A DNA stretch of 64,000 nucleotides from VXNE01 sp965248075 (lineage in GTDB: Bacteria; Pseudomonadota; Gammaproteobacteria; Pseudomonadales; Azotimanducaceae). Shown one piece after another: positions 8,429 through 17,465 of the stretch. The stretch lies in contig CBDFIL010000002.1 of the NCBI GenBank assembly GCA_965248075.1, positions 558,001 to 622,000 on the forward strand, read 5' to 3'. Within the stretch, counting starts at the first letter, position 1, and each line of letters begins with the position of its first letter. Both the position numbers and the translations under genes were made by a program. The notes under the pieces were generated by a model that saw nothing but the letters and a program-made list of their open reading frames with translations, made no database searches and had not been told where the DNA came from.

Positions 8429-9667
8429 GTGGACAAGCGCAGGGTAGCCGTCACGGGACTCGGCATGCTCTCTCCCATCGGCAACACGGTGTCGGAATCC
8501 TGGGAGAGCGCGCTGGCGGGGCGCAGCGGCGCCGCCTCCATCGAGACGTTCGACACCGCCGAGCACGGAGTGAAGATTGCGGCCCCGGTAAAGGGTCTCG
8601 ATCTCTCCGACTATCTCGACCGCCGCGAAATGCGGCGCATCGATCCGTTCATACAGTACGGACTGATCGCCGGCATTCAGGCGGTGGAAGACGCCGGCCT
8701 GACGGAACTCGGCGCCGAGACCCGCGGACGCACCGGCGTGGCCATCGGCTCCGGGATCGGTGGCATCAACACGATCGAAGACACGCATGCCACGCTGCTG
8801 AAGAGTGGACCGCGACGCGTGTCGCCCTTCTTCGTCCCGGCAAGCATCATCAACATGATCTCGGGCAATCTCTCGATCCGGTACGGATTCGGTGGCCCCA
8901 ACACCGCCATCGTGACCGCCTGCGCCACCGGAACGCATAACATCGGCTACGGCACGCGCATGATCCAGTACGGGGATGCCGACATCATGGTCGCCGGCGG
9001 CTCGGAACAGGCGACCTCGCCGCTCACCGTGGCCGGGTTCGCTGCCATGCGCGCGCTCTCGTCCCGCAACGACGATCCCGAGCGCGCCAGCCGACCGTGG
9101 GACCGGGACCGCGACGGGTTCGTGCTTGGGGATGGCGCCGGTGCCATGGTCCTCGAGGAATACGAACACGCGGTGGCGCGGGGCGCGACGATCTACTGCG
9201 AAGTCGCCGGCATAGGCATGAGCGGCGATGCCCACCACATCACGAGTCCCCCCGACGACGGCGCCGGTGCCGTGGCCTCGATGGTGAACGCCATCGGCGA
9301 TGCCGGGTTGACGCCGGCCGACATCCAGTACGTCAACGCCCATGGGACATCCACCCCGCAGGGCGATGTCGTGGAGACCCTGGCGATCAAGGCGGTGTTC
9401 GGCAACGACACGCGGGTCGCGGTGAGTTCGAGCAAATCGATGATCGGGCACCTCCTCGGGGCGGCCGGGGCGGTCGAAGGTATCTTCACGGCATTGGCCA
9501 TACACCATCAGGTGGCGCACCCGACCATCAACCTCGAGAATCCGGGCGAGGACTGCGATCTCGACTACATCCCGCACGAGGCGCGGGAGATGCGAATCGA
9601 GGCGGCGTTGACCAATTCCTTCGGCTTCGGCGGCACCAACGGCTCGCTCGTCTTCACGCGCGTATAG
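8429..9667 (+). CDS. fabF: 3-oxoacyl-ACP synthase II (FabF)
   Basis: 412-residue condensing enzyme for chain elongation. The Cys-His-His triad is visible: C165 (TACATGTH), H305 (NAHGTSTPQGD) and H341 (SKSMIGHLLGAAG). GTG start. It is in the standard order after acpP. The usual pabC between fabF and mltG in E. coli is absent. Confidence 0.96.
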   Translation: MDKRRVAVTGLGMLSPIGNTVSESWESALAGRSGAASIETFDTAEHGVKIAAPVKGLDLSDYLDRREMRRIDPFIQYGLIAGIQAVEDAGLTELGAETRGRTGVAIGSGIGGINTIEDTHATLLKSGPRRVSPFFVPASIINMISGNLSIRYGFGGPNTAIVTACATGTHNIGYGTRMIQYGDADIMVAGGSEQATSPLTVAGFAAMRALSSRNDDPERASRPWDRDRDGFVLGDGAGAMVLEEYEHAVARGATIYCEVAGIGMSGDAHHITSPPDDGAGAVASMVNAIGDAGLTPADIQYVNAHGTSTPQGDVVETLAIKAVFGNDTRVAVSSSKSMIGHLLGAAGAVEGIFTALAIHHQVAHPTINLENPGEDCDLDYIPHEAREMRIEAALTNSFGFGGTNGSLVFTRV

Positions 9668-9792
9668 GGCGTGTGCGTCCACGCCCCGCCGGCCGGCGCG
9701 GCTTCGGAACATGCGCTGCGAAGCGCCTGGCCAGACACGCTGTCGAGGGGAGCTCCGTCCTGCAGCCGCCGCGGGCGGTTAGAATCCGACGC

Positions 9793-10824
9793 ATGTTCCG
9801 AGCGGTCCGGAAACGGTCTTCCGTCGCATGGGCGACTCTGGCACTCGGTGGGGTCGCAGCGATCGTCGCCCTGGGTGCGTGGCTGCTCGTTCTGTCGGAC
9901 TGGGCGGACCGTCCCGGTCCCCTGGTGGAACACACCGTCGTGGTGGTCGAACCCGGAAGCGCCTTCGCAGGCGTCGCGCGGGAGTTGCAGCGGGAGGGTG
10001 TCATAGACGACGCGGGGCGCTTGCGCATGCTGGCCCGCTGGCGGAGTGTGACGGGCGCGATTCATGCCGGCGAGTACCGGTTCGGCCCGCACGAGGCGCC
10101 GAGCGAAGTCCTCCACCGCCTCGTGTCGGGGGACATCGTGGTACATCGGTTGCGTATCCTGGAGGGATGGACCGTACGCGAGTTGCTCGACGCCATGGCG
10201 ACGGCGCGGAGCCTCGATCGCGTGCTCGATGGTGCGGGCCCGATGGATCTGCTCCCTGCACTCGGACTCGGCGACGCGCACGCCGAAGGACGGTTTTTTC
10301 CCGATACCTACCACTACGTCCGGGGCGATAGCGACGCGGACCTGCTCGCGCGGGCCTACCGCAGTATGGCCGAAGTGCTTGCCGGCGAGTGGGCGGCACG
10401 GGACCTTGACCTGCCATACGCCGACGCGGACGAGGCCCTGATCATGGCGTCGCTCATCGAGAAGGAGACGGGGCTCGCCGAGCATCGTGCGAGGATCGGT
10501 GGCGTGCTGGTGCGGCGCCTGCAGCGCGGCATGCGACTACAGACGGACCCGTCCGTCATCTACGGGGCGGGGGCGGCGTTCGACGGCAACCTGACGCGGG
10601 CGCACCTCACCCGGAACGGTCCCTACAACACGTACACCCGCCGGGGGTTGCCGCCCACGCCCATCGCGTTGCCCGGCCGCGCCGCGATCCACGCGGCCCT
10701 GCACCCCGCGCCCGGCACGGCGATGTACTTCGTGGCGCAGGGGGACGGGGCGACCTGGTTTTCCGACACGCTGCGCGAGCACAACGAAGCCGTACGACGC
10801 TTCCAGTTGGGAATGAAACGATGA
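9793..10824 (+). CDS. mltG: Endolytic murein transglycosylase MltG (YceG)
   Basis: 343 aa. Cleaves nascent glycan strands to terminate peptidoglycan polymerisation. One N-terminal membrane anchor (about 12-36) is followed by a LysM-like region and the YceG catalytic domain. The catalytic glutamate is E223 in ASLIEKETG, followed by the conserved QTDPSVIYG and GPYNTYTRRGLPPTPI. The ATG at 9793 is chosen because the membrane helix begins just after it. It overlaps tmk by 4 bp. Confidence 0.94.
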   Translation: MFRAVRKRSSVAWATLALGGVAAIVALGAWLLVLSDWADRPGPLVEHTVVVVEPGSAFAGVARELQREGVIDDAGRLRMLARWRSVTGAIHAGEYRFGPHEAPSEVLHRLVSGDIVVHRLRILEGWTVRELLDAMATARSLDRVLDGAGPMDLLPALGLGDAHAEGRFFPDTYHYVRGDSDADLLARAYRSMAEVLAGEWAARDLDLPYADADEALIMASLIEKETGLAEHRARIGGVLVRRLQRGMRLQTDPSVIYGAGAAFDGNLTRAHLTRNGPYNTYTRRGLPPTPIALPGRAAIHAALHPAPGTAMYFVAQGDGATWFSDTLREHNEAVRRFQLGMKR

Positions 10825-11492
10825 AGCGGGGACGCTTCATCACCCTCGAGGGCCTGGACGGCTCCGGCAAGACCACGGCTGTGGAGGTCGTGCGAACCTT
10901 CCTAGAGCAACGGGGAATTCCCTTGGTCGTAACGCGTGAACCTGGCGGTACGCCGTTGGGGGAGGACGTCCGAGAAGTGCTCCTGGTGAACCGGCGGAAC
11001 CAGAGCATCGATGCGCTTTCCGAGACTCTGCTGCTGTTCGGAGCTCGAGCCCAGCACGTGAAGTTCGTGATTGGCCCTGCGCTCGCGGACGGACGCTGGG
11101 TAATGAGCGACCGGTTTACGGACGCCACACTTGCCTATCAAGGCTACGGGCGCCGCGTCAGCCTGAAGGCCATCGAGTTCCTCGCGCGGATGGTGCATCC
11201 CGGCCTAGAGCCTGACCTGACCTTCTATCTTGACTTGCCAGTGGACCAGGCGCTCGCACGAATTAGTGGTAGCGAACAACCCGAAGCAGACCGGCAGTTT
11301 CGTTTGTTCGACGATCCTCTCGACCGATTCGAGCACGAGCGCGTGGAGTTCTTTGAGAGTGTTCGCAGGGGCTACCTGGAGGTCGCTAGACGAGACGAAC
11401 GCGTACGCGTTATAGATGCGTCCCAATCTCTCGGCTCGGTTTCTGTCGCGATCGAGGAGCATCTGACCGCCTTCGTCGACGCCGCACGATGA
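10821..11492 (+). CDS. tmk: Thymidylate kinase
   Basis: 223-residue dTMP kinase. The P-loop GLDGSGKTT is at 11-19, the DR(F) motif is in SDRFTDATLAYQGYGR, and a LID region follows VDQALARISG. It overlaps mltG and holB by 4 bp each. The base composition is unlike its neighbours. By hand count, 11221-11340 is about 56% G+C and 11401-11460 about 58%, against about 80% for 11581-11640 in holB. Codons such as TTA, AGA and ATA that are rare nearby occur here. The reading frame and motifs are intact, so this looks like a functional gene of different ancestry. Confidence 0.95.
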   Translation: MKRGRFITLEGLDGSGKTTAVEVVRTFLEQRGIPLVVTREPGGTPLGEDVREVLLVNRRNQSIDALSETLLLFGARAQHVKFVIGPALADGRWVMSDRFTDATLAYQGYGRRVSLKAIEFLARMVHPGLEPDLTFYLDLPVDQALARISGSEQPEADRQFRLFDDPLDRFEHERVEFFESVRRGYLEVARRDERVRVIDASQSLGSVSVAIEEHLTAFVDAAR

Positions 11493-12352
11493 CGTTACCG
11501 AGCTGGCTTGCCGGCCCGGCGGAGCGCTTCGCGCAGATGGCCGAGGATCAGCGCATCCCGCACGCCGTGCTGGTGGACGGCCCGGGCGGCTGGGGCGAGG
11601 CGTTGCTCGCCGGGCGCTTTGCGCTGACGCTGCTCGGCGCGGATACGCGGGCCGATCCGCGCACCCTTGCGCACCCCGACCTGCGCTGGGTCGAGCCCGA
11701 GGATGCCACCTTGAAGGTCGAGCAGGTGCGGGAACTGATCGCGTTCATGCACCGGACCGCCGGCGGCAACGCGAAGGCCGCGGTACTCGACCGCGCGGAA
11801 AGGATGACCGTCAATGCGGCGAACGCCTTGCTGAAGACCCTGGAGGAGCCACCGCCAGGAAGCTACCTGGTATTGGTGACGAGCGCTCCGCAGCGTCTGC
11901 CGGCGACGGTGCGGAGCCGTTGTCAGCGGGTTTCGGTGCAGACGGTGGGTCGGGCGACCGTGCGGGAGTGGCTCGCGGGACAGGGCTTCGAGTCGCCCGC
12001 TATCGGGCCGCTCCTGGTCGAGCTCGGCGGGGCTCCGTACCGGGTGCTTGCGGCCCTCGAGCGGGGCGAGCCGCCCATCTGGGAAGCTCTGAAGGCCGTG
12101 GCCACGGGCAGGACGGACGCGCTCGACGCGGCGGCGGCGTGGCGCAACGAGGACCTGGCCGAACTCTGCGGCCGCTGGCTGCGCCATGTCCATCGCCTGG
12201 CGAGCAGCCGTGACGCGCCCGGCGCGCTGCTCGATTTCGCCGCCGAACTGACGGCGCTGCGGCGCGCCGCGCTCGGCAACAGCGGCCTGGCCCGCCAGGT
12301 GCAGTTGGAAAGGCTCCTCCTCGACTGGCGCAGGGTCGCGGCGTCGGAGTAA
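11489..12352 (+). CDS. holB: DNA polymerase III delta' subunit
   Basis: 287-residue clamp-loader subunit. It shows the AAA+ elements expected of delta': HAVLVDGPGGWGEA in place of a functional P-loop, AERMTVNAANALLKTLEEPPP (Walker B/box VI region), and the sensor-1 SRC motif in TVRSRCQRV. The four-cysteine zinc module usual between the P-loop and HPD is missing; the segment reads LLGADTRADPRTLAHPDL with no Cys. The start overlaps the tmk stop by 4 bp. Confidence 0.93.
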   Translation: MTLPSWLAGPAERFAQMAEDQRIPHAVLVDGPGGWGEALLAGRFALTLLGADTRADPRTLAHPDLRWVEPEDATLKVEQVRELIAFMHRTAGGNAKAAVLDRAERMTVNAANALLKTLEEPPPGSYLVLVTSAPQRLPATVRSRCQRVSVQTVGRATVREWLAGQGFESPAIGPLLVELGGAPYRVLAALERGEPPIWEALKAVATGRTDALDAAAAWRNEDLAELCGRWLRHVHRLASSRDAPGALLDFAAELTALRRAALGNSGLARQVQLERLLLDWRRVAASE

Positions 12353-12434
12353 CCATTCTGTGGCGAATGTCCCATGGACGGGCGTGGCCGTGCGCGGATC
12401 ATGGGCAGCAGTGACCGTAGAAGGAGCAACGCAC

Positions 12435-12776
12435 ATGGGAGATCGGCCGGGCCGCGTTCTCTCGCTGACGATCAGGGACGAGCCGGTGCTATACGCGGCC
12501 TACATGCCGTTCGTGCACAACGGTGGCCTGTTCGTACCGACGACCGACGACTACGACCTCGGGGACGAGGTCTTCCTGTTGCTCGGACTCATGGACGAAC
12601 CGGAGCGGATACCGGTAGCGGGCAGGGTCGTGTGGGTGACGCCGGCCGAAGCGCGGAACCAGCGGGTCGCCGGAATCGGCGTCCAGCTGAGTCCCGGGGA
12701 CGACCTGGTGCGTTCCCGCATCGAGACCCATCTCGCCGGGGCGCTGCACTCGGAGCGGCGCACGCACACACTGTAG
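12435..12776 (+). CDS. pilZ: Type IV pilus PilZ domain protein
   Basis: 113-residue PilZ-family protein. The order tmk-holB-pilZ is the Pseudomonas/Xanthomonas arrangement, where PilZ is needed for type IV pilus biogenesis. The sequence begins MGDRPGRVLSLTIRDEPVLYAAYMPFVHNGGLFV in the family, with VAGRVVWVTP later. As in the pilus-type PilZ, the RxxxR and DxSxxG c-di-GMP motifs are not evident. The ATG at 12435 has a good SD (AAGGAG, 12421-12426); an in-frame GTG at 12360 has none. Confidence 0.9.
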   Translation: MGDRPGRVLSLTIRDEPVLYAAYMPFVHNGGLFVPTTDDYDLGDEVFLLLGLMDEPERIPVAGRVVWVTPAEARNQRVAGIGVQLSPGDDLVRSRIETHLAGALHSERRTHTL

Positions 12777-12811
12777 CGCGGATCGCAGGGCGCGCGAACT
12801 TCGTTTCGCGG

Positions 12812-12853
12812 CCCGTCCTGACGGACGGGTGGGAGTTTCGCTGGCGCGAAACT
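12812..12853. terminator. Two hairpins between convergent pilZ and peptidase
   Basis: CCCGTCC-TGAC-GGACGGG (12812-12829) and AGTTTCGC-TGGC-GCGAAACT (12834-12853) are adjacent perfect hairpins between the two 3' ends. Neither is followed by a T-run, so they are only candidate bidirectional terminators. Confidence 0.45.
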
Positions 12854-12925
12854 GCCGTGGAACCAAACCCTGACGCGCCCTCCAAGCGGCCTTCCAGACC
12901 CAAAGTCCGACAGGCTGGGCCCGGC

Positions 12926-15073
12926 TCAGGGCATGCGGCGCTCGAAGAAGTCGAGGATGGTTTCGTAGCGGTGCGTCGCGACCGCGCGCTCCTGCAAGGC
13001 ATGCCTGGCGCCCGGATACGTCATCAGTTCGAAGCCGATGCCGCGTTCCTGCAGCGCGGTGAGCAGCATGGTCGTGTGCGTGAACAGCACGTTGTCGTCT
13101 GCCATGCCATGCATGAGCAGGAACGGGGCGGCGAGACCGTCGAGGTGTCGGAAAATCGAGCTCTCCCGGTAGCCATCGGCGTTGTGCCGTGGCGTGCCCA
13201 GGTAGCGCTCGGTGTAATGGGTGTCGTAGAGCGCCCAGTCCGTGACGGGCGCGACGCTCACCCCCGCGGCGAAGCTTGCCGGCGCCCTGGCCAGACACAT
13301 CAGGGCCATGTAGCCGCCGTAGCTGTGCCCGAACACGCCGATGCGTTCGGTATCGACCCAGTCGAGGCTGTGCAGGAACCGTACGCCGGCCAACTGGTCC
13401 TCGACCTCGACGGCGCCGAGTCGGCCATGGATGGAGTTCTCGAAGCGCTTCGCGCGGCCGCCGCTGCCCCGGTTGTCGAGTTCGAAGACACCGAAGCCCT
13501 GCTGCGCGAACAGCTGCAGGGGCAACGGTCCCCACTCGCGTCGCACCCGTTGTACTCCCGGGCCCCCGTAGACGTGTACCACGACGGGATGGCGCGCGCC
13601 GGGTATCACCGTCTGCGGTGGCGTCAGCCGGTAGTGCAGCGACTGCCCGTCCGCGCTCACGATGCTGCCGAATCGGGGTGCGACATGGTGTTTCAGGAAG
13701 GGGTGGTACGGATGGTCGCCGTCGATGGCGCCGGGCAGGATCGCATGACGCTCGCCGCTGGCGAGATCGACCGCGTGCAGCGCCCACGGCGTCGCGGCGT
13801 CGGTTGTGGTCACGGCGCACACCGCGGCCTGCCGGTCCATGGCGGCATCGTGCCAGGCATCGCCGTGCGTCAGCGGCTGCGCAGCCGGCACCGTGCCAGC
13901 GGCGTCCCGGTCCAGGGGTACGCGATAGACATGTTGCGCCGTGGGATCGTGCCGCCAACCGGTCACGATGGCGGCGCCCGCGTGGACGCCGAGGACGTGC
14001 GCCACGCGCTCGAGCCCGGTAGGGACGTGCGTCAAGGTACCGTCGAAGCGATACAGGTCCGCGCTGCCGCCACGCTCCGAAGTCCACAGGAACGTGTCGC
14101 CATCGCCGGTGAAGACGAGGTTGTCGTGCAGGTTCACCCACGTGTCGCTGCGCTCTTCGAACAGGGTGCTCCAGTCGCCGGATGCCGCATCCCGTCGCTG
14201 CACGACGAGGCGACGCTGATCCCTCGTCTGCACCTGGACCAGCAGGTTGCCCGCTGGGGTGAAGGCGACACGGGCCAGGTACGCGTCCCCGTCGGCCCAC
14301 CAGTCCAGCCATTGCGGCGGGCCGGGTTCGCCGTCGTCCATGCGCACCTCGGCAAGTCGGACCTCTGCGTTCTCGCCACCCGCGAAGGGATAGTGCTGCG
14401 CGACCGTTTCGATGCGATCCGCGGCGATCTCGGAGCGGTACGACCTGGGTATGCCCGCCTCGTCGACCCGCGCGTAGACGAGGCGGCGGTCGTCCGGCGA
14501 CCACCAATGGCCCTCGAAGCGGTGCATTTCCTCCTGGGCGATGAACTCCGGCAATCCGTTGGCAACGGTGCCGCCGCCGTCGCGGGTCACGCGACGCTCC
14601 CGGCCGGTGCGAAGATCGTGTACGTACAGATCGCCGGCGCGCACGTAGCTGACGAAACGCCCCGTACGCGAGAGCGTAATCCCGGTCTGGCGTGCGCCGG
14701 AGGGCGTCACCGGTGTGCAGGAGCCACCGTCCGGATCGTGCAGCAGAGCCTGTCCGGCGACGGTGAGCAGGATGGCGTCGCCGTCCGGATGCCAGGTGTG
14801 CGCGGTAATGCCCCCGGCGAACTGGCGGCGTCGCTCGCGCTCGGCGCGTTCGGCCTCCGTCGGTGTGCCCCCGGCGAAGCGGTTGGCGTTCACCAGCTCG
14901 ACGAGCGTGCCGGCGGACAGGTTGTAGCACCAGAGATCGAGCCGCTCGCGGTCGTCGGCCGCCGGTTGCAGGAAAGTGACGAAATCGCCGCCGGGCGCGA
15001 CCCGTACCTGCGTCGGCAAGCGTCCCGTGAGGGGCGGTCCGGCGAACAGGCGGCCGGGCGACAGCCGTGTCAA
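12926..15073 (-). CDS. S9 family prolyl/dipeptidyl peptidase (DPP4-like)
   Basis: 715-residue serine peptidase with an N-terminal beta-propeller and a C-terminal alpha/beta-hydrolase domain. The catalytic triad is S584 (GHSYGG), D659 or D660 (HGMADDNV) and H691 (ARHAL). The propeller contains EFIAQEEMHRFEGHWWSPD, the family's conserved Glu-pair region for binding substrate N-termini, which points to dipeptidyl peptidase IV-type activity. The TTG start overlaps the pepQ stop (TTGA), so it is translationally coupled to the upstream dipeptidase. No signal peptide is seen, so it is probably cytoplasmic. The frame continues upstream antisense to pepQ, but that part is a shadow. Confidence 0.88.
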   Translation of the reverse strand: MTRLSPGRLFAGPPLTGRLPTQVRVAPGGDFVTFLQPAADDRERLDLWCYNLSAGTLVELVNANRFAGGTPTEAERAERERRRQFAGGITAHTWHPDGDAILLTVAGQALLHDPDGGSCTPVTPSGARQTGITLSRTGRFVSYVRAGDLYVHDLRTGRERRVTRDGGGTVANGLPEFIAQEEMHRFEGHWWSPDDRRLVYARVDEAGIPRSYRSEIAADRIETVAQHYPFAGGENAEVRLAEVRMDDGEPGPPQWLDWWADGDAYLARVAFTPAGNLLVQVQTRDQRRLVVQRRDAASGDWSTLFEERSDTWVNLHDNLVFTGDGDTFLWTSERGGSADLYRFDGTLTHVPTGLERVAHVLGVHAGAAIVTGWRHDPTAQHVYRVPLDRDAAGTVPAAQPLTHGDAWHDAAMDRQAAVCAVTTTDAATPWALHAVDLASGERHAILPGAIDGDHPYHPFLKHHVAPRFGSIVSADGQSLHYRLTPPQTVIPGARHPVVVHVYGGPGVQRVRREWGPLPLQLFAQQGFGVFELDNRGSGGRAKRFENSIHGRLGAVEVEDQLAGVRFLHSLDWVDTERIGVFGHSYGGYMALMCLARAPASFAAGVSVAPVTDWALYDTHYTERYLGTPRHNADGYRESSIFRHLDGLAAPFLLMHGMADDNVLFTHTTMLLTALQERGIGFELMTYPGARHALQERAVATHRYETILDFFERRMP

Positions 15074-16428
15074 GCCTGCGGCTCGAGGCGGGCGAACGCG
15101 TTGCGGGTGAGGTTCTCCACGCCATCGGCGGTGACCGCCACGTTGTCCTCGATGCGGATCCCTCCGTACGGCAGAAGGGCGTCCACCTTCGGCCACACCA
15201 CGTCGCCGGCGCGTTCGTCCGCTCGCAGCGCGTCCAGCAGCAGCGGAATGAAATAGATGCCGGGCTCGACGGTGAATACGTGCCCGGGCTCGGCCGTGCG
15301 CGTCAGGCGCAGTGCCGGATAGCGTTCCGGTGGCGGGGCCGGGTTGCCACGGGCGTCGGCGAGGTGTCCGCCGACGTCGTGCGTCTGCAAGCCGAGCAGG
15401 TGGCCGAGGCCGTGGGGAAAGAAGGCATCCGTAATGCCGGACTCGAACGCGGCGTCCGCGCTGCAGGAGACGAAGCCGAACGCGTGCAGCAGTCTGGCGA
15501 CCTCCCGGTGCATGCGCTCGTGCAACTCGACGTAGGAGGCTCCCGGGCCGATCGTTGCGACCAGGCCGCGCTGCGTCGCGTCGAGGGCGGCGACGAGTTC
15601 GGCGAATTCGTCGCGTTCCGCGCTGTAGGTTCGGGTGATGTCGGACGCGTAGCCCAGGTGCCGTGCGCCGGCGTCGATGAGAAAGCTGCGACGCCTGGCC
15701 GGCGGTGCGGCGTCGTAGAGTTGATAGTGCAGCACGCCCGCGTGCTCGTTCTGCGCGACGATGCTCGGATACGGCAACCCGGCTTCGTTTTGCCGGCTGG
15801 CGCGGAGGAAGGCGAGGTGGATGTCGAGTTCTGCCGCGCCAGCGTGGAAGGCGTCGCGCGCCGCGAGGTGTCCGCGCGCGCCCATCGCGGTGGCGTGGCG
15901 CATTGCGGCCAGCTCGAAATCGTCCTTGCGGGCGCGTTCGTAGTGCAGCGCGTCGACGAGCGCCGCGGGGTTGACGACATCGAACGGCATGTTGCCGTCC
16001 GGCGCACCGGTTTCGCCGAGCAGGGCGGTGCGACCGCCGGCAGCGAGCAGCCCGAGCGCCGAGCGCGCGATGCCGTCCGGGTCGTCGTGCACCTCCACCG
16101 CGAACCCCGCCTCCGCCCAGTCCGGCACTTCGGGCGGCAGGTACCAGTAGTCGGCCGGTCGATGGAACAGCAGTCGTGGTTTCTCGGGAGGATGGAACAC
16201 GAGGACGCAGTGCTCCGCTTCCGGTAGCGGCAACCATTGGGCGAAGTTCGGGTTCGCGCGAAACGGTGGCGCGAGATCGTCCTGGAAGCGGAGGGCGGCG
16301 GCACCCGCCGGGACCACTACGGTGTCGATGCCGACACGCTGCATGGCGTCGGTCCAGGTCGCCGCGACGCGGGCGACATGCCGGGCGTAGGTTCCGCGGT
16401 CGAAACCGGCGTCGGGTGTTTCCTGCAT
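15070..16428 (-). CDS. pepQ: Xaa-Pro dipeptidase (PepQ, M24B)
   Basis: 452-residue metallopeptidase with the pita-bread fold. The metal-ligand signatures are visible in order: LIDAGARHLGYASDITRTY (two Asp), FFPHGLGHLLGLQTHDVGG (His), TVEPGIYFIP (Glu) and GGIRIEDNVAVT (Glu). The spacing matches the gammaproteobacterial PepQ (443 aa). Together with the following DPP4-like peptidase it forms a two-gene operon for Pro-containing peptides. It is divergent from the molybdenum hydroxylase operon. Confidence 0.92.
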   Translation of the reverse strand: MQETPDAGFDRGTYARHVARVAATWTDAMQRVGIDTVVVPAGAAALRFQDDLAPPFRANPNFAQWLPLPEAEHCVLVFHPPEKPRLLFHRPADYWYLPPEVPDWAEAGFAVEVHDDPDGIARSALGLLAAGGRTALLGETGAPDGNMPFDVVNPAALVDALHYERARKDDFELAAMRHATAMGARGHLAARDAFHAGAAELDIHLAFLRASRQNEAGLPYPSIVAQNEHAGVLHYQLYDAAPPARRRSFLIDAGARHLGYASDITRTYSAERDEFAELVAALDATQRGLVATIGPGASYVELHERMHREVARLLHAFGFVSCSADAAFESGITDAFFPHGLGHLLGLQTHDVGGHLADARGNPAPPPERYPALRLTRTAEPGHVFTVEPGIYFIPLLLDALRADERAGDVVWPKVDALLPYGGIRIEDNVAVTADGVENLTRNAFARLEPQA

Positions 16429-16516
16429 GGGGCCATTCTACCCCGCGTCCTGCCGCGCGCCGGCCCGTCCGCCGGTCGTCGGCAGCGGTCCGTCGCGTAC
16501 CGGCCCGACATACTTC

Positions 16517-16529
16517 TATGGTATACATA
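16517..16529. promoter_or_regulatory. Possible operator/promoter upstream of hydroxylase operon
   Basis: The AT-rich TATGGTATACATA contains the palindrome GTATAC and lies 31 bp before the ATG at 16561, in a region otherwise very GC-rich. It could be a -10 element, a GntR-type operator or both. Low confidence. Confidence 0.25.
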
Positions 16530-16560
16530 CGCCGTTTTCACACGGGCTAAGGGAGGCGCA

Positions 16561-17439
16561 ATGGGGGCTTATGCCTACGCTAGGCCGACGACTGTCGAGG
16601 AGGCGATTTCCGTCCTCGAGTCGGCCGAACGGGCAGGCGAGCGAACGCAGCTGCTGGCGGGAGGAACGGATGTGCTCGTGCAGATGCGTTCGGTCGACCG
16701 GGATCCGCGTACGCTGGTCGATGTCAAGCACATCGCCGAGACCAACCGGGTCGATATCGGTGCCGATGAAGTGTTCATCGGGGCGGCAGTCCCATCGGGC
16801 ATCCTGAACGAAAACGCCGAGTTGAAGGCCATCCTTCCCGGCCTGCTCGAGTCCGCGGACCTGATCGGATCCACGCAGATCCAGGGGCGGGCGTCCATCG
16901 GCGGAAATCTCTGCAACTCCTCGCCGGCCGGCGACACCATCCCGGCAATCATCGCCGCCGGGGGCGTCTGCGTGATTGCCGGACCGTCGGGCACCCGCGA
17001 GGTGGCGTGCGAGGACTTCCTCACCGGGGTCGGAACCAACGTCCTCGGCGACACCGAGTTTCTCGTCGGGCTGCGCTTCGCGCGGCCTCCCGCGCGCTCG
17101 GGAGATGCCTACCTGCGCTTCATTCCGCGCACGGAGATGGATATTGCCGTCGCCGGTGCCGGCGTGGCGCTGACCCTCGATGCGGGCGGCACGTGCACGG
17201 CCGCCCGGGTGGCCATCGGCGCGGTGGCGCCAACGGTACTGCTGGTTCCGGCGGCCGGCGAAGCCCTGATCGGCACGCGGGTCGACGACGACGCGCTCCG
17301 CGCGGCGGGTGCGGCGTGTTCGGAAGCCGCGTCGCCCATCAGCGACAAGCGCGGCACGGTGGAGTATCGAAGAAAGGTCGTCGCGGTGCTGTGTCGCCGC
17401 GCCGGTGCGATCGCACGCGACCGGGCGCACGGGGCTTAG
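16561..17439 (+). CDS. Molybdenum hydroxylase FAD-binding subunit (CoxM/XdhB-like)
   Basis: 292-residue medium subunit of a xanthine oxidase-family enzyme. The FAD-binding motifs are LLAGGTDVLVQMR near 35-47 and TQIQGRASIGGNLCNSSPAGDT near 104-125. The C-terminal CO_deh_flav_C region follows. ATG 16561 has a strong SD (GGGAGG, 16551-16556). First gene of an M-S-L operon (16561-20232). The substrate is not deducible from the sequence. Confidence 0.9.
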   Translation: MGAYAYARPTTVEEAISVLESAERAGERTQLLAGGTDVLVQMRSVDRDPRTLVDVKHIAETNRVDIGADEVFIGAAVPSGILNENAELKAILPGLLESADLIGSTQIQGRASIGGNLCNSSPAGDTIPAIIAAGGVCVIAGPSGTREVACEDFLTGVGTNVLGDTEFLVGLRFARPPARSGDAYLRFIPRTEMDIAVAGAGVALTLDAGGTCTAARVAIGAVAPTVLLVPAAGEALIGTRVDDDALRAAGAACSEAASPISDKRGTVEYRRKVVAVLCRRAGAIARDRAHGA

Positions 17440-17465
17440 GGAGAGGGGCATAGGGAGAGGCAGTC

